A stretch of 22,960 nt of DNA. Source: Proteobacteria bacterium HN_bin10. GTDB lineage: Bacteria > Pseudomonadota > Alphaproteobacteria > Caulobacterales > Aquidulcibacteraceae. Both the position numbers and the translations under genes were made by a program. How positions within the stretch are numbered: position 1 is the first letter of the stretch; the number at the start of each line of letters is the position of its first letter. Location: assembly GCA_002083515.1 (NCBI GenBank), contig LWDN01000078.1:1-22960 (forward strand). Direction: 5' to 3'. The notes beneath the pieces were generated by a model. The model worked only from the letters and a program-made list of their open reading frames with translations, had not been told where the DNA came from and did not search any database. Positions 6,767 through 15,548 of the stretch are shown here, one piece after another.

Positions 6767-8084
6767 TTACAGCGTCTTATCGGACACCTCGATGACTCGA
6801 AACATGCCTGCCTCCATGTGAAAGAGTAAATGGCAATGGAACGCCCAGGGTCCGGGGGCGTCCGCGGTGACCGCAACCGATACCCGCTCCGCGGGCTTGA
6901 CGATGACGGTGTGCTTGCGTGGCAGATACTTGCCCGCGCCGTTTTCCAGGTGCATCCACATGCCGTGCAAATGAAGCGGGTGCTCCATCATCGTGTCGTT
7001 GACGAACGTAAGACGCAGCCGTTCTCCGTAGCGGAAACGAATCGGCTCCGGCGCGTCGGAATATTTTTCCCCATTGAATGACCACATATACCGGTCCGCC
7101 ATATTGCCCGTGACGTGTAGCTCGATTTCCCGCTCCGGCTGCCGTTGGTCAGGATAGGGCCTAAGGCTTCTCAAATCGGTGTAAAGCAGCACTCGCCGGG
7201 AGCTGTTTTCCAGCCCTCTGCCTGGTTCCCCAAACCGATTCTGCGAATACTCGGCCACCGTTTGATTGCCGGTCCCATGATCGTCGGGCCCGTGCTTGAC
7301 GGGCTCGGCGCCGGGAATCATCGAAGCAATTGGATCGGCAGGAGCTTTACTTGACATATCGTGCATCCCCATATCGTGTTGCCCGTGCCCCATGCTTGGC
7401 ATGTCACTGGAAGGATTCTTGCCTGGCATCGTCATGCCGCTGCCCTCAGAGTGTTTCATGCTCGGCATATCCATACCGTTCATCTCCATCCCTTCCATGC
7501 TCATGCCCATGTCTTCCATGGTCCGAAGGGGACGAGGACGACGTTCTGGAATCTCTCCTTCCATCCCAGGCCGAGGAGCCAGCGTTCCGCGCGCGTATCC
7601 GCTACGGTCCATGGTCTCGGCAAAGATGGTATAGGCGCGGTCGCCGGTCGGTTCGACAATCACGTCGTACGTCTCCGCCACTCCCATACGAAGTTCCTCC
7701 ACCAGGACGGGCTGGATATTCTGCCCATCGGCCTGTACGACTGTCATGGTGAGGCCAGGAATACGCACGTCATAAAAGGTCATGGAGGCCGCGTTGATGA
7801 AACGCAAGCGGACTTTCTCTCCTGGGCGAAACAGTCCGGTCCAATTAGCGCCCGGGGACAGCCCGTTCATGAGGTAGGTAAACGTGTAGCCCGTCACATC
7901 CGCGAAGTCCGTGGGATCCATCCGCATTTGGTCCCACATGAGGTAGTTCTTCAACGTCGCCCACACGCCCCAGTCGGCGATATTGGAGAAAAACTCGGCC
8001 GCTGTCCGTTGCTGGAAATTATAGTAGCCCGGCAGCTTTTTGAGATTGGTAAACACGGCCTCCGGCGACTCGAAGGTCCAATCT
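6767..8084 (-). pseudogene. copA: Copper multicopper oxidase CopA, 5'-truncated by transposon
   Basis: The readable frame runs from the transposon edge (DWTFESPEAVF at 8083 downward) to TAA 6767, about 438 codons; GTG 8056 is the first possible start. Visible are the middle cupredoxin domain, a Met/His-rich metal-binding stretch (many repeats such as MGMSMEGMEMNGMDM and MGHGQHDMGMHDM), and the C-terminal domain with HPLHLHGMW and HCHLLFHMEAGM, the type 1 and trinuclear copper ligands. Family CopA/PcoA is about 550-650 residues; the Tat signal and first domain with the HWHG and HSH ligand motifs are missing, so the trinuclear copper site cannot form. The break coincides exactly with the left terminal repeat of the Tn3-type element at 8085. 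Confidence 0.88.
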
Positions 8085-8122
8085 GGGGTAACACAAGGCT
8101 AGCTGCGATCTGACCCAACAGC
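8085..8122 (+). repeat. Left terminal inverted repeat
   Basis: Begins GGGGTAACACAAGGCTAGCT. It matches the reverse complement of 11275-11312 with one mismatch over 38 bp. Length and GGGG start are typical of Tn3-family ends. Confidence 0.95.
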
Positions 8123-8222
8123 ACACGATGAGATCGGCATGAGCGGTGCAATTGTGCCTCCCTCTGCTACGCAGTGCTGATACAGACAAGACTCCTCATC
8201 CAGCCTCCCCATATTCTGGCAT

Positions 8223-8242
8223 GGCCGAACACACCTTCGGCC
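8223..8242. repeat. 7-bp stem-loop upstream of tnpA
   Basis: GGCCGAA (8223-8229), loop CACACC, TTCGGCC (8236-8242) is a perfect hairpin 40 bases before the transposase start. It may limit read-in transcription or translation of tnpA from outside, as often needed in transposons; this role is inferred. Confidence 0.45.
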
Positions 8243-8281
8243 TGATACCATTGCGGACCTTGTTGCGTCAGCCGAATTGCC

Positions 8282-11242
8282 GTGGCCAACGTCTATCCAC
8301 AATTTCGGTCTTTCTATACTCATGAGGAGCTGGTCGAGCATTTTCTGCTGACGCCCGTGGAGGTGCAACTGGTCCTCACCTGCCGGGGTGATACCAATCG
8401 ATGCGGGATGGCGTTGCTGCTGAAGACCTTGTCGCATCTGGGATATGTGCCCGATCCCATGCCATCGATCCCGGACGAAGTGCGCACATTTGTCGCGAGT
8501 CAGATCGGGCTCCTGTGGGATTGCTCCGACGGCTACGCATGGAATGGCAGCACGCGAGATTACCACCTCGCCAAGATTCGTCAGCATACGGGGTGGAGAT
8601 TCCCAACCGCACGAGACAAGGAGGAGCTGGAGACGTGGCTGCGCACGCGCGGTGCCCTCGAGGCGCATACGGCAGATGCCTTAGTTGACATGGCCTGCAA
8701 CCGGTTGCGGCAGGAACGGGTCGAACTTCCCGCGGAAGGTGAACTGCAGCGGGTGGTGCATTCCGCCTTGAACGGATTCTTTCAGGACCTTCACCGCCGT
8801 CTTGCGGAGGCCTTACCGGCTGAGGCTCGGACGGCCATCGAGGGGTTACTGATCGTGCCTGAGGCCGCTACGGTGTCTGGCTTCGAGGCCTTGAAGGTTC
8901 CGCCCGGCAAGCCGGGCGTCGAAAACTTTCACAAGGAGCTTCGCAAGCTCGCAACCCTTCGCGCATCAGGAGTGAGCGAGGATCTGTTCACCGGTCTGCC
9001 GTGGAAATTGCTCCAACTGCTGAAACGGCGAGCCGCGAACGAGACCGCTAGCGAGATGCGTGACCATCCTGCCCCCATTCGCGACGCACTCATGGCGTGC
9101 TACCTGTTTGTCCGATCCACGGAGGTCACGGATGATGTGACCCGCATGGCCCTGGCGCTGATTCACCGACTGGATACTCGTTCTGAGAAGCAGATCCATC
9201 GCGAACTCCTGGCAGATCTGAAGCGCGTGGACGGGAAGATGCAGATCCTCTCCCGGGTTGCAGAGGCCGTCGTGGAGCAGCCGGACGGGATCGTCCGTGA
9301 GGTCATCTTTCCCAAGGTGAAGCAAGAAACTTTCCTCAATCTCCTCACCGAATTCCGCGCGAGTGGGCCGGAACTCCGCTTGCTGCGCCAGACCGTGATG
9401 GCGCGCAAGTTTGCGCGGCACTACCGGCGGATGTTGCCCGCATTGCTGGCTAGTCTCCGCTTTCGGAGCGACAATCGCTTTCAGCCCGTTATCGACGCGC
9501 TCGAGGCCATTCAGCGCCAGGTGACCACATCCGGAAAACACTTTGCAGACCCCGTCCCCCTTGACGGCGTGGTGACGCTGCGGTGGAAAGAGAAAGTATT
9601 GGAGCAGGTCGACGGAGACACGAAGGTCAACCGCCACTACTACGAATTGTGCGTACTCGGACAACTCGAACGAGCCCTGAAATGCAAAGAAGTGTGGGTC
9701 GAAGGGTCCTACGCCTTCCGTAACCCGAACGACGACCTCCCGAGTGACTGGAGCGATGAGCACCGACGGGCGCTCCACTATCGCGACTTAGGAACCCCGC
9801 TGGAGGCCCACACGTTTGTGAGCCAGCTTCGTACACGCCTGAGCGCGGCACTTTCGGTATTCAATCGTGTCCTCCCAGAACTGAACCATGTGCGCGTGTT
9901 CCGTCCCAATCAGCACGAGGAGCGTGGGCTCTGGGCCTTGGCGAAGCTGGAGGCCCAGCCTGAGCCACAAAGCCTCGGCCTGATTAAGGAGAAGATCGGG
10001 ACTCGGTATGGGATGCTGGATCTGCTGGACGTGTTCGTGGAGGCCGACCGGCTGGTCGACTTCACGCGATTCTTCACGCATTCCGGCACCAAGGAAATGC
10101 GCTCCCGTGACGCGCTCCGGCCGCTGTTGCTGTTGGATGTGTTTGGGGAAGCGACCAACATGGGGATCAAGCGTGTGGCGAATGCCAATGATCATTACAA
10201 CTACGAGGAGCTCCTCTACGTTCGCAAGACCTATTTTTCGCCGGAAGCGCTACGGAATGCCAATGGTGCGGTGGTGAACAAATTGCTCGCCTTACGCAAT
10301 CCTCGGCTGTGGGGCGACGGGGCCAGCAGTTGCGCCTCCGACGGCTCGCGGTTTGAAAGCTGGACACAGAATCTGATGACGGAATGGCGCTCTCGCTATA
10401 AAGGATACGGCGTCATGGTCTATTGGCATGTCGAGACCAACGCGGTGTCGATCTATACCCAAACCAAGAGCTTCTCCACGTCGGAGATCGCGGCCATGAT
10501 CGAAGGCCTCGTTCGGCATGACACCGACATGCGGGTGGAGAAGAATTTCGTGGATAGCCATGGTCAGTCGGAAGTGGCCTTCGCGTTTTGTCACCTGCTC
10601 GGAAGCGTGCGGTTGATGCCTCGCCTGAAACGTATCAAGTACGAACGGTTGTACCTGGCCGAGAAGGGAACGGCTGGAGCGTTTCCCCATCTGGCGGGCA
10701 CGTTGGCGCGTCCGATTCGGTGGGATCTGATCGAACAGCAGTACGACGAGATGGTCAAAGCGGCCGTCGCCTTGAAACGCGGCACAGCCACCTCGGAGGC
10801 TATTTTGAAACGGTACAACTCGTACAATGTCACGCATCCCACCTATAAAGCGTTGGCCGAAGTCGGCAAGGCCGAAAAGACGATCTACCTCTGTGACTAT
10901 TTGGCATCCCGAGATGTCCAGCGAGAAGTGCAGGAAGGACTGAATGTCGTCGAAAACTGGAACGCGACGAATGACTTCATCTGCTATGGTCGCCAAGGCG
11001 AGTTAGCAACGAACAGCCGTGAACAACAAGAGGTCGTCACGCTCTCATTACAACTGCTCCAAAACTGCCTCATGCTGATTAACACGCTGTTGGTGGAACG
11101 GACAATCGAGCGCGAAGGCATGTGGGAGCGGTTGACGGCGGAAGACTTGCGAGGACTGACGCCGTTGTTCCATGGACACATCAATCCGTACGGACAGTTT
11201 GCGTTGGATCTCTCGCGACCCTCCTTTCTGGAGGCTGCCTGA
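8282..11242 (+). CDS. tnpA: Tn3-family DDE transposase TnpA
   Basis: 986 residues, the usual length for the family (about 970-1000). The only possible start in the open frame is GTG 8282, since no ATG, GTG or TTG lies between it and the upstream stop at 8243. The catalytic triad is clear: D687 in SSCASDGSRF, D758 in NFVDSHGQSE and E891 in NVVENWNATNDF, close to the known D689/D765/E895 of Tn3. The C-terminal PLFHGHINPYGQF is also a Tn3 hallmark. It catalyses replicative transposition by cutting at the 38-bp ends. The reading frame is intact, so the element may still be active, but cointegrates would need host recombination because no resolvase is encoded. Confidence 0.96.
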   Translation: MANVYPQFRSFYTHEELVEHFLLTPVEVQLVLTCRGDTNRCGMALLLKTLSHLGYVPDPMPSIPDEVRTFVASQIGLLWDCSDGYAWNGSTRDYHLAKIRQHTGWRFPTARDKEELETWLRTRGALEAHTADALVDMACNRLRQERVELPAEGELQRVVHSALNGFFQDLHRRLAEALPAEARTAIEGLLIVPEAATVSGFEALKVPPGKPGVENFHKELRKLATLRASGVSEDLFTGLPWKLLQLLKRRAANETASEMRDHPAPIRDALMACYLFVRSTEVTDDVTRMALALIHRLDTRSEKQIHRELLADLKRVDGKMQILSRVAEAVVEQPDGIVREVIFPKVKQETFLNLLTEFRASGPELRLLRQTVMARKFARHYRRMLPALLASLRFRSDNRFQPVIDALEAIQRQVTTSGKHFADPVPLDGVVTLRWKEKVLEQVDGDTKVNRHYYELCVLGQLERALKCKEVWVEGSYAFRNPNDDLPSDWSDEHRRALHYRDLGTPLEAHTFVSQLRTRLSAALSVFNRVLPELNHVRVFRPNQHEERGLWALAKLEAQPEPQSLGLIKEKIGTRYGMLDLLDVFVEADRLVDFTRFFTHSGTKEMRSRDALRPLLLLDVFGEATNMGIKRVANANDHYNYEELLYVRKTYFSPEALRNANGAVVNKLLALRNPRLWGDGASSCASDGSRFESWTQNLMTEWRSRYKGYGVMVYWHVETNAVSIYTQTKSFSTSEIAAMIEGLVRHDTDMRVEKNFVDSHGQSEVAFAFCHLLGSVRLMPRLKRIKYERLYLAEKGTAGAFPHLAGTLARPIRWDLIEQQYDEMVKAAVALKRGTATSEAILKRYNSYNVTHPTYKALAEVGKAEKTIYLCDYLASRDVQREVQEGLNVVENWNATNDFICYGRQGELATNSREQQEVVTLSLQLLQNCLMLINTLLVERTIEREGMWERLTAEDLRGLTPLFHGHINPYGQFALDLSRPSFLEAA

Positions 11243-11274
11243 GACCGGGGTGTTTGTCCAATGGAGAATTCTGT

Positions 11275-11312
11275 GCTGTTGGGTCAGATCGCAGCTAGCC
11301 TTGTCTTACCCC
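11275..11312 (-). repeat. Right terminal inverted repeat
   Basis: Reads on the minus strand from 11312 as GGGGTAAGACAAGGCTAGCT. Partner of 8085-8122. Confidence 0.95.
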
Positions 11313-11554
11313 TCCTACGGCAGACATCTAGCTCAGCAATTCGAGTGCCTGGTTCAGTCTGGGATAGTTGTCCACAGGATAAAGAATTATTCGAAGGTCA
11401 TGTGAGCATTCGTGCGTGTCAACTGGCTAGAGAATAGAATGAAATTTATGGAGAGGAGACGTGCGACAGAACGAATGGAGGAGTTGTAGCATTACGCGCC
11501 ATTGAATGGAGCTCATAACTCGCCAAAATCGCTACATGCCTAGCGCGGTTCGAC

Positions 11555-11978
11555 TCACCTATACGTATATGTGCCGACCCAACGCACGATGTCCTGCGTA
11601 CCGAGGGCTCGGATTGTCGCGCCACGTCATGTCCCCCACTGAGTATGATCATGGTCAGGAGACTCTGAATGCCAATGCGGGCCCCCAGCGCCTGCTCCTT
11701 CTCTGTCTTTACCTTGACCAGACGAACGTCTGGCTCAAGAATCTTGGCTGCTTGCGCAAGGGCCGGTGCCATCACCCGGCAGGGCCTACACCACGGCGCC
11801 CAGAAGCCCACACCCCCGGGATGTCGTTCCGTGTCGCGTGCACATCGTAATCCGCCACGGTCAGAGCGATCGGCTGTCCGATGAACAGCGGACTATGGCA
11901 CTGCGCACTGGAACCATTGCTCACGCGGGTTCCCGGCACGCGATTGACGCTCTGGTAATGGGGACAGACGATGCGCAC
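11555..11978 (-). pseudogene. trxC: Decayed thioredoxin-2 (TrxC-type) gene
   Basis: Three successive frames rebuild a TrxC of normal length (about 141 codons). GTG 11978 (after GGAGGAGTGA) gives MRIVCPHYQSVNRVPGTRV, then CHSPLF, IGQPIALTVADYDVH and TRNDIP. After a one-base loss near 11812-11820 comes GFWAPWCRPCRVMAPAL through DVRLVKVKTEKEQALGARIG. After another near 11605-11610 comes ALGTQDIVRWVGTYTYR and a stop at 11555. Besides the frameshifts, the N-terminal zinc knuckle has lost cysteines (CPHY, SAQC), the active site is CRPC rather than CGPC, and the conserved cis-proline region (normally SIPT) reads SLLTM. The last gene of cbpA-cbpM-trxC, 4 bases after cbpM. A thioredoxin is a standard member of stress-tolerance loci; here it is dead. 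Confidence 0.85.
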
Positions 11979-11982
11979 TGGC

Positions 11983-12300
11983 TCACTCCTCCGAATCCAA
12001 TCCCGCCCGCTTCAGACGATCACGCAGGCGCTCGATCTCGGACAGCAGATCAAGCATGACCGCCAGCGCGTCCGTGTTCACTGCAAACGCCTGTTGCAGG
12101 CGGGCGGCTCGGCGAGCACAGGTGAGGTCCCCCGCGCAGAATCGCCACCGTGACGGGTCTTCTCCTTCTTGCGCTAAGATCCCGACGTCGATCAATTCGG
12201 CAATCCATGACACCTCGGCCCGGCAGGCTCGCGCCAACTCCTCCGTCGTGAGCACGCCCTCATCGCCGATGATGTTCCCTGTCAGAATTTCATACTCCAT
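11983..12300 (-). CDS. cbpM: Chaperone modulator CbpM
   Basis: 105 residues, the usual size for CbpM/YccD. The N-terminal half has the MerR-like helix-turn-helix fold used for protein binding (LTTEELARACRAEVSWIAEL and IDVGIL), then WRF and a C-terminal helix ending LSEIERLRDRLKRAG, a short coiled coil. CbpM binds the J domain of CbpA and inhibits its co-chaperone and DNA-binding activity. It starts 12 bases after the cbpA stop with GAGGAGG before ATG 12300; the tight coupling with cbpA supports the call. Confidence 0.88.
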   Translation of the reverse strand: MEYEILTGNIIGDEGVLTTEELARACRAEVSWIAELIDVGILAQEGEDPSRWRFCAGDLTCARRAARLQQAFAVNTDALAVMLDLLSEIERLRDRLKRAGLDSEE

Positions 12301-12312
12301 GACGGAACCTCC

Positions 12313-13245
12313 TCACACGCCAAGAGCCCGTCGGGGATTGAAGGACAGTTCCTGCGCCATCGTCCGATAAAGCTCCTGGGCCCGCGCGGTGTCCGCTTTC
12401 GGAAGGACCACGTCCAGGACGAGATAGAGATCGCCCGGCGGCTCGCCGGGAATTCCCCGGCCCTTGAGCCGAAGTTTCCGCCCGCTCTGCGAACCGGCTG
12501 GCACCTTGACTTCGACCACACCGGTCGGGGTCGGCGCTTTGACCGTCGCGCCGAGCGCCGCTTCCCATGGAGCAAGTGGCAGGGTCAGCGAGAGATCATG
12601 CCCCTCCACCCGGTACAACGCATGGCGATCGAAATGAATTTCTAGGTAGAGATCACCTCCGGGCGCCCCACCTGTTCCCGGCGTGCCTTGGCCGGCTAGT
12701 CGGATGAGCTGGCCGTCACGAATGCCTTTGGGAATCCGTATGTTGAGCGTGTGTTCGCGCAGCACCACGCGACCCTGCGCATCCAGTTGGGGTGCACGCA
12801 GGGTAATGGTGCGGGTCGCCCCATGAAATGCGTCTTCGAGCGGGATGAGGATCTTCGCATGATGGTCCTCGCCGCGCGCCCGACTCGCATCGGCCTGACG
12901 AGCAAAATTGCCGAAGAGACTGGAAAAGAAGTCGCTGAAGTCGGGGGTGGCCTCTCTCGATGCCCTGCCCTGGGTGAACTCGAAACCTGTCCCCCAGTCC
13001 GGCGGAGGTGTAAAGTCCTGTCCCGCCTGCCAGCGGGTCCCGAGTTGGTCATAGGCCGCTCGCTTCTGTGGATCTTGAAGGACTTCGTAGGCCTCACCGA
13101 TTTCTTTAAAGCGCGCTTCCGCCCCGGCCTCCTTGCTGACATCCGGATGATAGGTGCGCGCCAGCTTGCGGTAGGCTTTTTTGATGTCATCGGCCGTCGC
13201 GGTGCGCTCCACGCCGAGGATCTTGTAGTAGTCTTTGTATTCCAT
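12313..13245 (-). CDS. cbpA: Curved-DNA-binding DnaJ-class co-chaperone CbpA
   Basis: 310 residues against 306 in E. coli CbpA. The J domain (1-70) holds HPD at 33-35, which stimulates DnaK ATPase, preceded by IKKAYRKLARTY. A G/F-poor linker (75-125, with PDFSDFFSSLFGNF) leads to two beta-barrel client-binding domains (about 130-300, with LNIRIPKGIRDGQLIRLAGQ and LKGRGIPG). There is no DnaJ zinc-finger domain, which separates CbpA from DnaJ. It probably delivers unfolded clients to the cell's DnaK during stress, under control of CbpM. Its own start has only a modest AAGGG. A perfect 16-bp palindrome lies 38 bases upstream. FtsH ends 87 bases upstream on the same strand. Confidence 0.93.
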   Translation of the reverse strand: MEYKDYYKILGVERTATADDIKKAYRKLARTYHPDVSKEAGAEARFKEIGEAYEVLQDPQKRAAYDQLGTRWQAGQDFTPPPDWGTGFEFTQGRASREATPDFSDFFSSLFGNFARQADASRARGEDHHAKILIPLEDAFHGATRTITLRAPQLDAQGRVVLREHTLNIRIPKGIRDGQLIRLAGQGTPGTGGAPGGDLYLEIHFDRHALYRVEGHDLSLTLPLAPWEAALGATVKAPTPTGVVEVKVPAGSQSGRKLRLKGRGIPGEPPGDLYLVLDVVLPKADTARAQELYRTMAQELSFNPRRALGV

Positions 13246-13282
13246 AGCCCTTCGGTTCCGGCTGTTCAGTCGATGATATCAG

Positions 13283-13298
13283 CGAGTGTTGACACTCG
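13283..13298. promoter_or_regulatory. 16-bp palindrome upstream of cbpA
   Basis: CGAGTGT-TG-ACACTCG is a 7-bp perfect dyad with a 2-base centre, 38 bases before the cbpA start and 34 after the ftsH end. Such compact symmetry suits a dimeric repressor operator. It is not CIRCE (GCACTC-N9-GAGTGC) nor HAIR, the two classic heat-shock operators I compared. Confidence 0.4.
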
Positions 13299-13332
13299 TA
13301 CGATAGCGAAGATACCGGTGAACCTCCTTCGG

Positions 13333-15159
13333 TTATCTCCGCGCAGATTGTTCTACTAAATTAACATCCATTATCGCCTTCAGCTCAGCCCCGGTAATCA
13401 CCTCGCGTTCAATCAGGAGTTTCGCACCCTGGTGGAGTGCGGCTTTTCGTTCCTCCAACATCTGTTTGACTCTTCCGTACTGCTCGTCGACGATTCGCCG
13501 CACTTCGCAATCGATCTCGCGAGCGGTCTCTTCCGAGTAGTCTCCTCTTTCCGACGCGACAGGAAGCTGGAGAAATTGTGGCTGTCTCTCTTGCTCCAAG
13601 GTGATGGTGCCGAGCTTGTCGCTCATCCCGTACGCCTTGACCATGCTTTTTGCGATATCCGTGGCTTTTACGAGATCGTTTTGCGCTCCCGTGGACGCTT
13701 CGCCGAAGATGGTTTCTTCAGCAATTCGCCCCCCCAATAATACGGCCACTTTATTCTCCAATTCGGATTTCGTCATCAGAAACCGGTCTTCCGTCGGAAG
13801 CTGCAACGTATAGCCGAGCGCCGCGACACCGCGAGGAATAATCGAAATCTTCTGTACCTGGTCGGTGCCCGGGATGGATAGCGCGATCAGGGCATGACCG
13901 GTTTCATGATAGGCCACCCGTTCTTTCTCCATTTTGTTCAGCACGCGATTCTTTTTTTCTAAGCCCGCAATGACTCGCTCCACCGCCTCCTGCAACTCGG
14001 CGATGCCCACCTGGTCTTTCCCGCGACGAACTGCGAGCAGGGTCGATTCGTTGATGACGTTGGCCAGGTCCGCCCCCGAGAATCCTGGGGTCATCGCCGC
14101 AATTTGCTCCAGATCTGCATCAGGATTTAACGCCACCTTCTTCGCATGAACCCGGAGTACATCCAGACGACCCTTCTTGTCCGGACGATCGACGGTCACA
14201 TGGCGGTCGAATCGTCCGGCACGGAGCAAGGCTGGGTCAAGGATTTCCGGCCGGTTGGTCGCAGCCATGAGGATGACCCCGACGCGTGGATCGAATCCAT
14301 CCATCTCGACCAGCAATTGATTGAGTGTTTGTTCCCGTTCCTCATGCGCCATCGGGCCCATACCCCTGGCTTTGCCGAGCGCATCCAACTCGTCGATGAA
14401 AATGATGCAGGGGGCCTTACCTTTCGCCTGTTCGAAGAGGTCACGAACCCGCGCCGCGCCGACTCCTACGAACATCTCGACAAATTCGGATCCACTGATG
14501 CTGAAGAACGGCACCGACGCCTCTCCTGCCACGGCACGCGCCAGTAGTGTCTTCCCCGTTCCAGGCGGCCCAACGAGCAAGATGCCCTTGGGGATCTTGC
14601 CTCCCAGCTTGGTGAATTTCTCAGGCGTCTTGAGGAATTCAATCACCTCTCGCAGTTCATCTTTGGCTTCATCCACTCCGGCGACATCCGCGAAGGTGAC
14701 CTTGACGTCCTTCTCCATGTAGATTTTGGCCTTCGACTGGCCGACCTGCATGAAGCCCCCCTGGGCTTGTCCTAATCGCCGAAAGATGAAAAACCAGATG
14801 CCGACAAAGAGCGCGACGGGGATGATCCATGACAAGAGATCTCGTAAAAACGTGGATTCAATCACCCCGGCGAAGGTGACTCCGTGTTGGTTCAGCTCAC
14901 GGACAAGATCTGGGTCCTCCACCCGCACGGTCCGAAAGGCTTTCTGTTCTTTTGAGTCCCCCTCAGATTTCAATGTTCCGACCAGCATATGGCTGGTCAC
15001 CGCAACCTCAGCGACCTTCCCCTCCGCAACCAGCCGTTTGAATTCGCTGTACGGAAGTTCTTCGACTTGATTCAGAGCCAGAATGAAGTCGTGTACGATC
15101 ACGACCGCCATGATGGCGAGCAACACATACCAAATTGAAAAGGAGACCTGCCTATTCAT
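13333..15159 (-). CDS. ftsH: ATP-dependent zinc metalloprotease FtsH
   Basis: 608 residues from ATG 15159, which follows AAGGAGG at a good distance; an upstream extension of 8 codons lacks one. Two membrane helices (about 8-29 and 108-126) flank a periplasmic domain. The cytoplasmic part has Walker A GPPGTGKT (197-204), Walker B IIFIDE (252-257), the second region of homology with ATNRPEILDPALLRAGRFDR, and the zinc site HETGH (418-422). All catalytic elements are intact. It degrades misfolded membrane and short-lived cytoplasmic proteins as a hexamer. Bacteria have a housekeeping ftsH, so an island copy next to chaperones is probably an extra, as in heat-resistance loci where an additional FtsH is standard. 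A 389-base gap separates it from yfdX. Confidence 0.95.
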   Translation of the reverse strand: MNRQVSFSIWYVLLAIMAVVIVHDFILALNQVEELPYSEFKRLVAEGKVAEVAVTSHMLVGTLKSEGDSKEQKAFRTVRVEDPDLVRELNQHGVTFAGVIESTFLRDLLSWIIPVALFVGIWFFIFRRLGQAQGGFMQVGQSKAKIYMEKDVKVTFADVAGVDEAKDELREVIEFLKTPEKFTKLGGKIPKGILLVGPPGTGKTLLARAVAGEASVPFFSISGSEFVEMFVGVGAARVRDLFEQAKGKAPCIIFIDELDALGKARGMGPMAHEEREQTLNQLLVEMDGFDPRVGVILMAATNRPEILDPALLRAGRFDRHVTVDRPDKKGRLDVLRVHAKKVALNPDADLEQIAAMTPGFSGADLANVINESTLLAVRRGKDQVGIAELQEAVERVIAGLEKKNRVLNKMEKERVAYHETGHALIALSIPGTDQVQKISIIPRGVAALGYTLQLPTEDRFLMTKSELENKVAVLLGGRIAEETIFGEASTGAQNDLVKATDIAKSMVKAYGMSDKLGTITLEQERQPQFLQLPVASERGDYSEETAREIDCEVRRIVDEQYGRVKQMLEERKAALHQGAKLLIEREVITGAELKAIMDVNLVEQSARR

Positions 15160-15548
15160 CGTTCCTGTTCCTCCTTGGTGCATCGCGAGGCCGTGCCCGA
15201 GATCGCCCGATTGAACATGGATTGATTCTCTTGTTCGCGCTACACGCTTGGATAAAGTTCCGACGCAACTAACTCAGCTCTTGACTCCATGCTCGCCCGT
15301 TGCCGCCAAACGACCTGGTTGGAGGACTGGCGTACCTCTCACCCCCTTCAACCGAAGACATGTGCCTTGATGCGCAGTTCAGTGGCGGGGTGGCCTCCTC
15401 TCACCCCGCGTGTCCAATATGATGACCGCTTCAGGCTTCGACTCCGCAGTAAAATATCCGCCTCGACGTCATGACATCCTCCTGGCTCATTCTGAACCAT
15501 ACCGAGGTGTTCCGCCAAAGCGGGGATAAAACCCGAACCACGGTAGTG
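15160..15548 (-). other. Intergenic region between yfdX and ftsH
   Basis: No convincing gene. Minus-strand features: a perfect 8-bp hairpin GCGGGGTG/CACCCCGC (15385-15392 with 15402-15409) that may attenuate yfdX transcription, and a 13-codon frame (15431-15472) after AGGAGGATGTC that reads MTSRRIFYCGVEA. The latter has an excellent ribosome site but is too short to call. Confidence 0.5.

Larger units (their letters stand above)
8085..11312 (+). mobile_element. Tn3-family insertion element (3.2 kb, transposase only)
   Basis: Bounded by 38-bp inverted repeats beginning GGGGTAA, one mismatch between them (C at 8092 against G at the matching right position), with identity running 3 bp further inward. 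One gene, a complete Tn3-type transposase, fills the element; I see no resolvase, no res-like site and no passenger gene. IS1071 is a known Tn3-family element with this transposase-only plan and about the same size, though its ends differ. The 5 bp outside each end (AATCT at 8080-8084, TCCTA at 11313-11317) do not match, so no target duplication is present. The 240 bp to its right (11313-11554) contain nothing I recognise and no copA remainder. Confidence 0.93.

Noticed and set aside
7361..8113. 250-codon plus-strand frame opposite copA
   Set aside because: It is exactly antisense to a clearly recognisable CopA; its His/Arg-rich translation reflects the Met/His-rich copA repeats.
8099..8668. 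Minus-strand 189-codon frame at the left end of the transposon, candidate resolvase
   Set aside because: It overlaps the transposase start antisense and has no serine- or tyrosine-recombinase motifs.
13283..13298. CIRCE operator for HrcA
   Set aside because: CIRCE is TTAGCACTC-N9-GAGTGCTAA; here the half-sites are CGAGTGT/ACACTCG with a 2-base centre.
15431..15472. 13-codon frame with excellent ribosome site upstream of the yfdX-ftsH hairpin
   Set aside because: Too short to separate from chance; recorded only within the intergenic entry.
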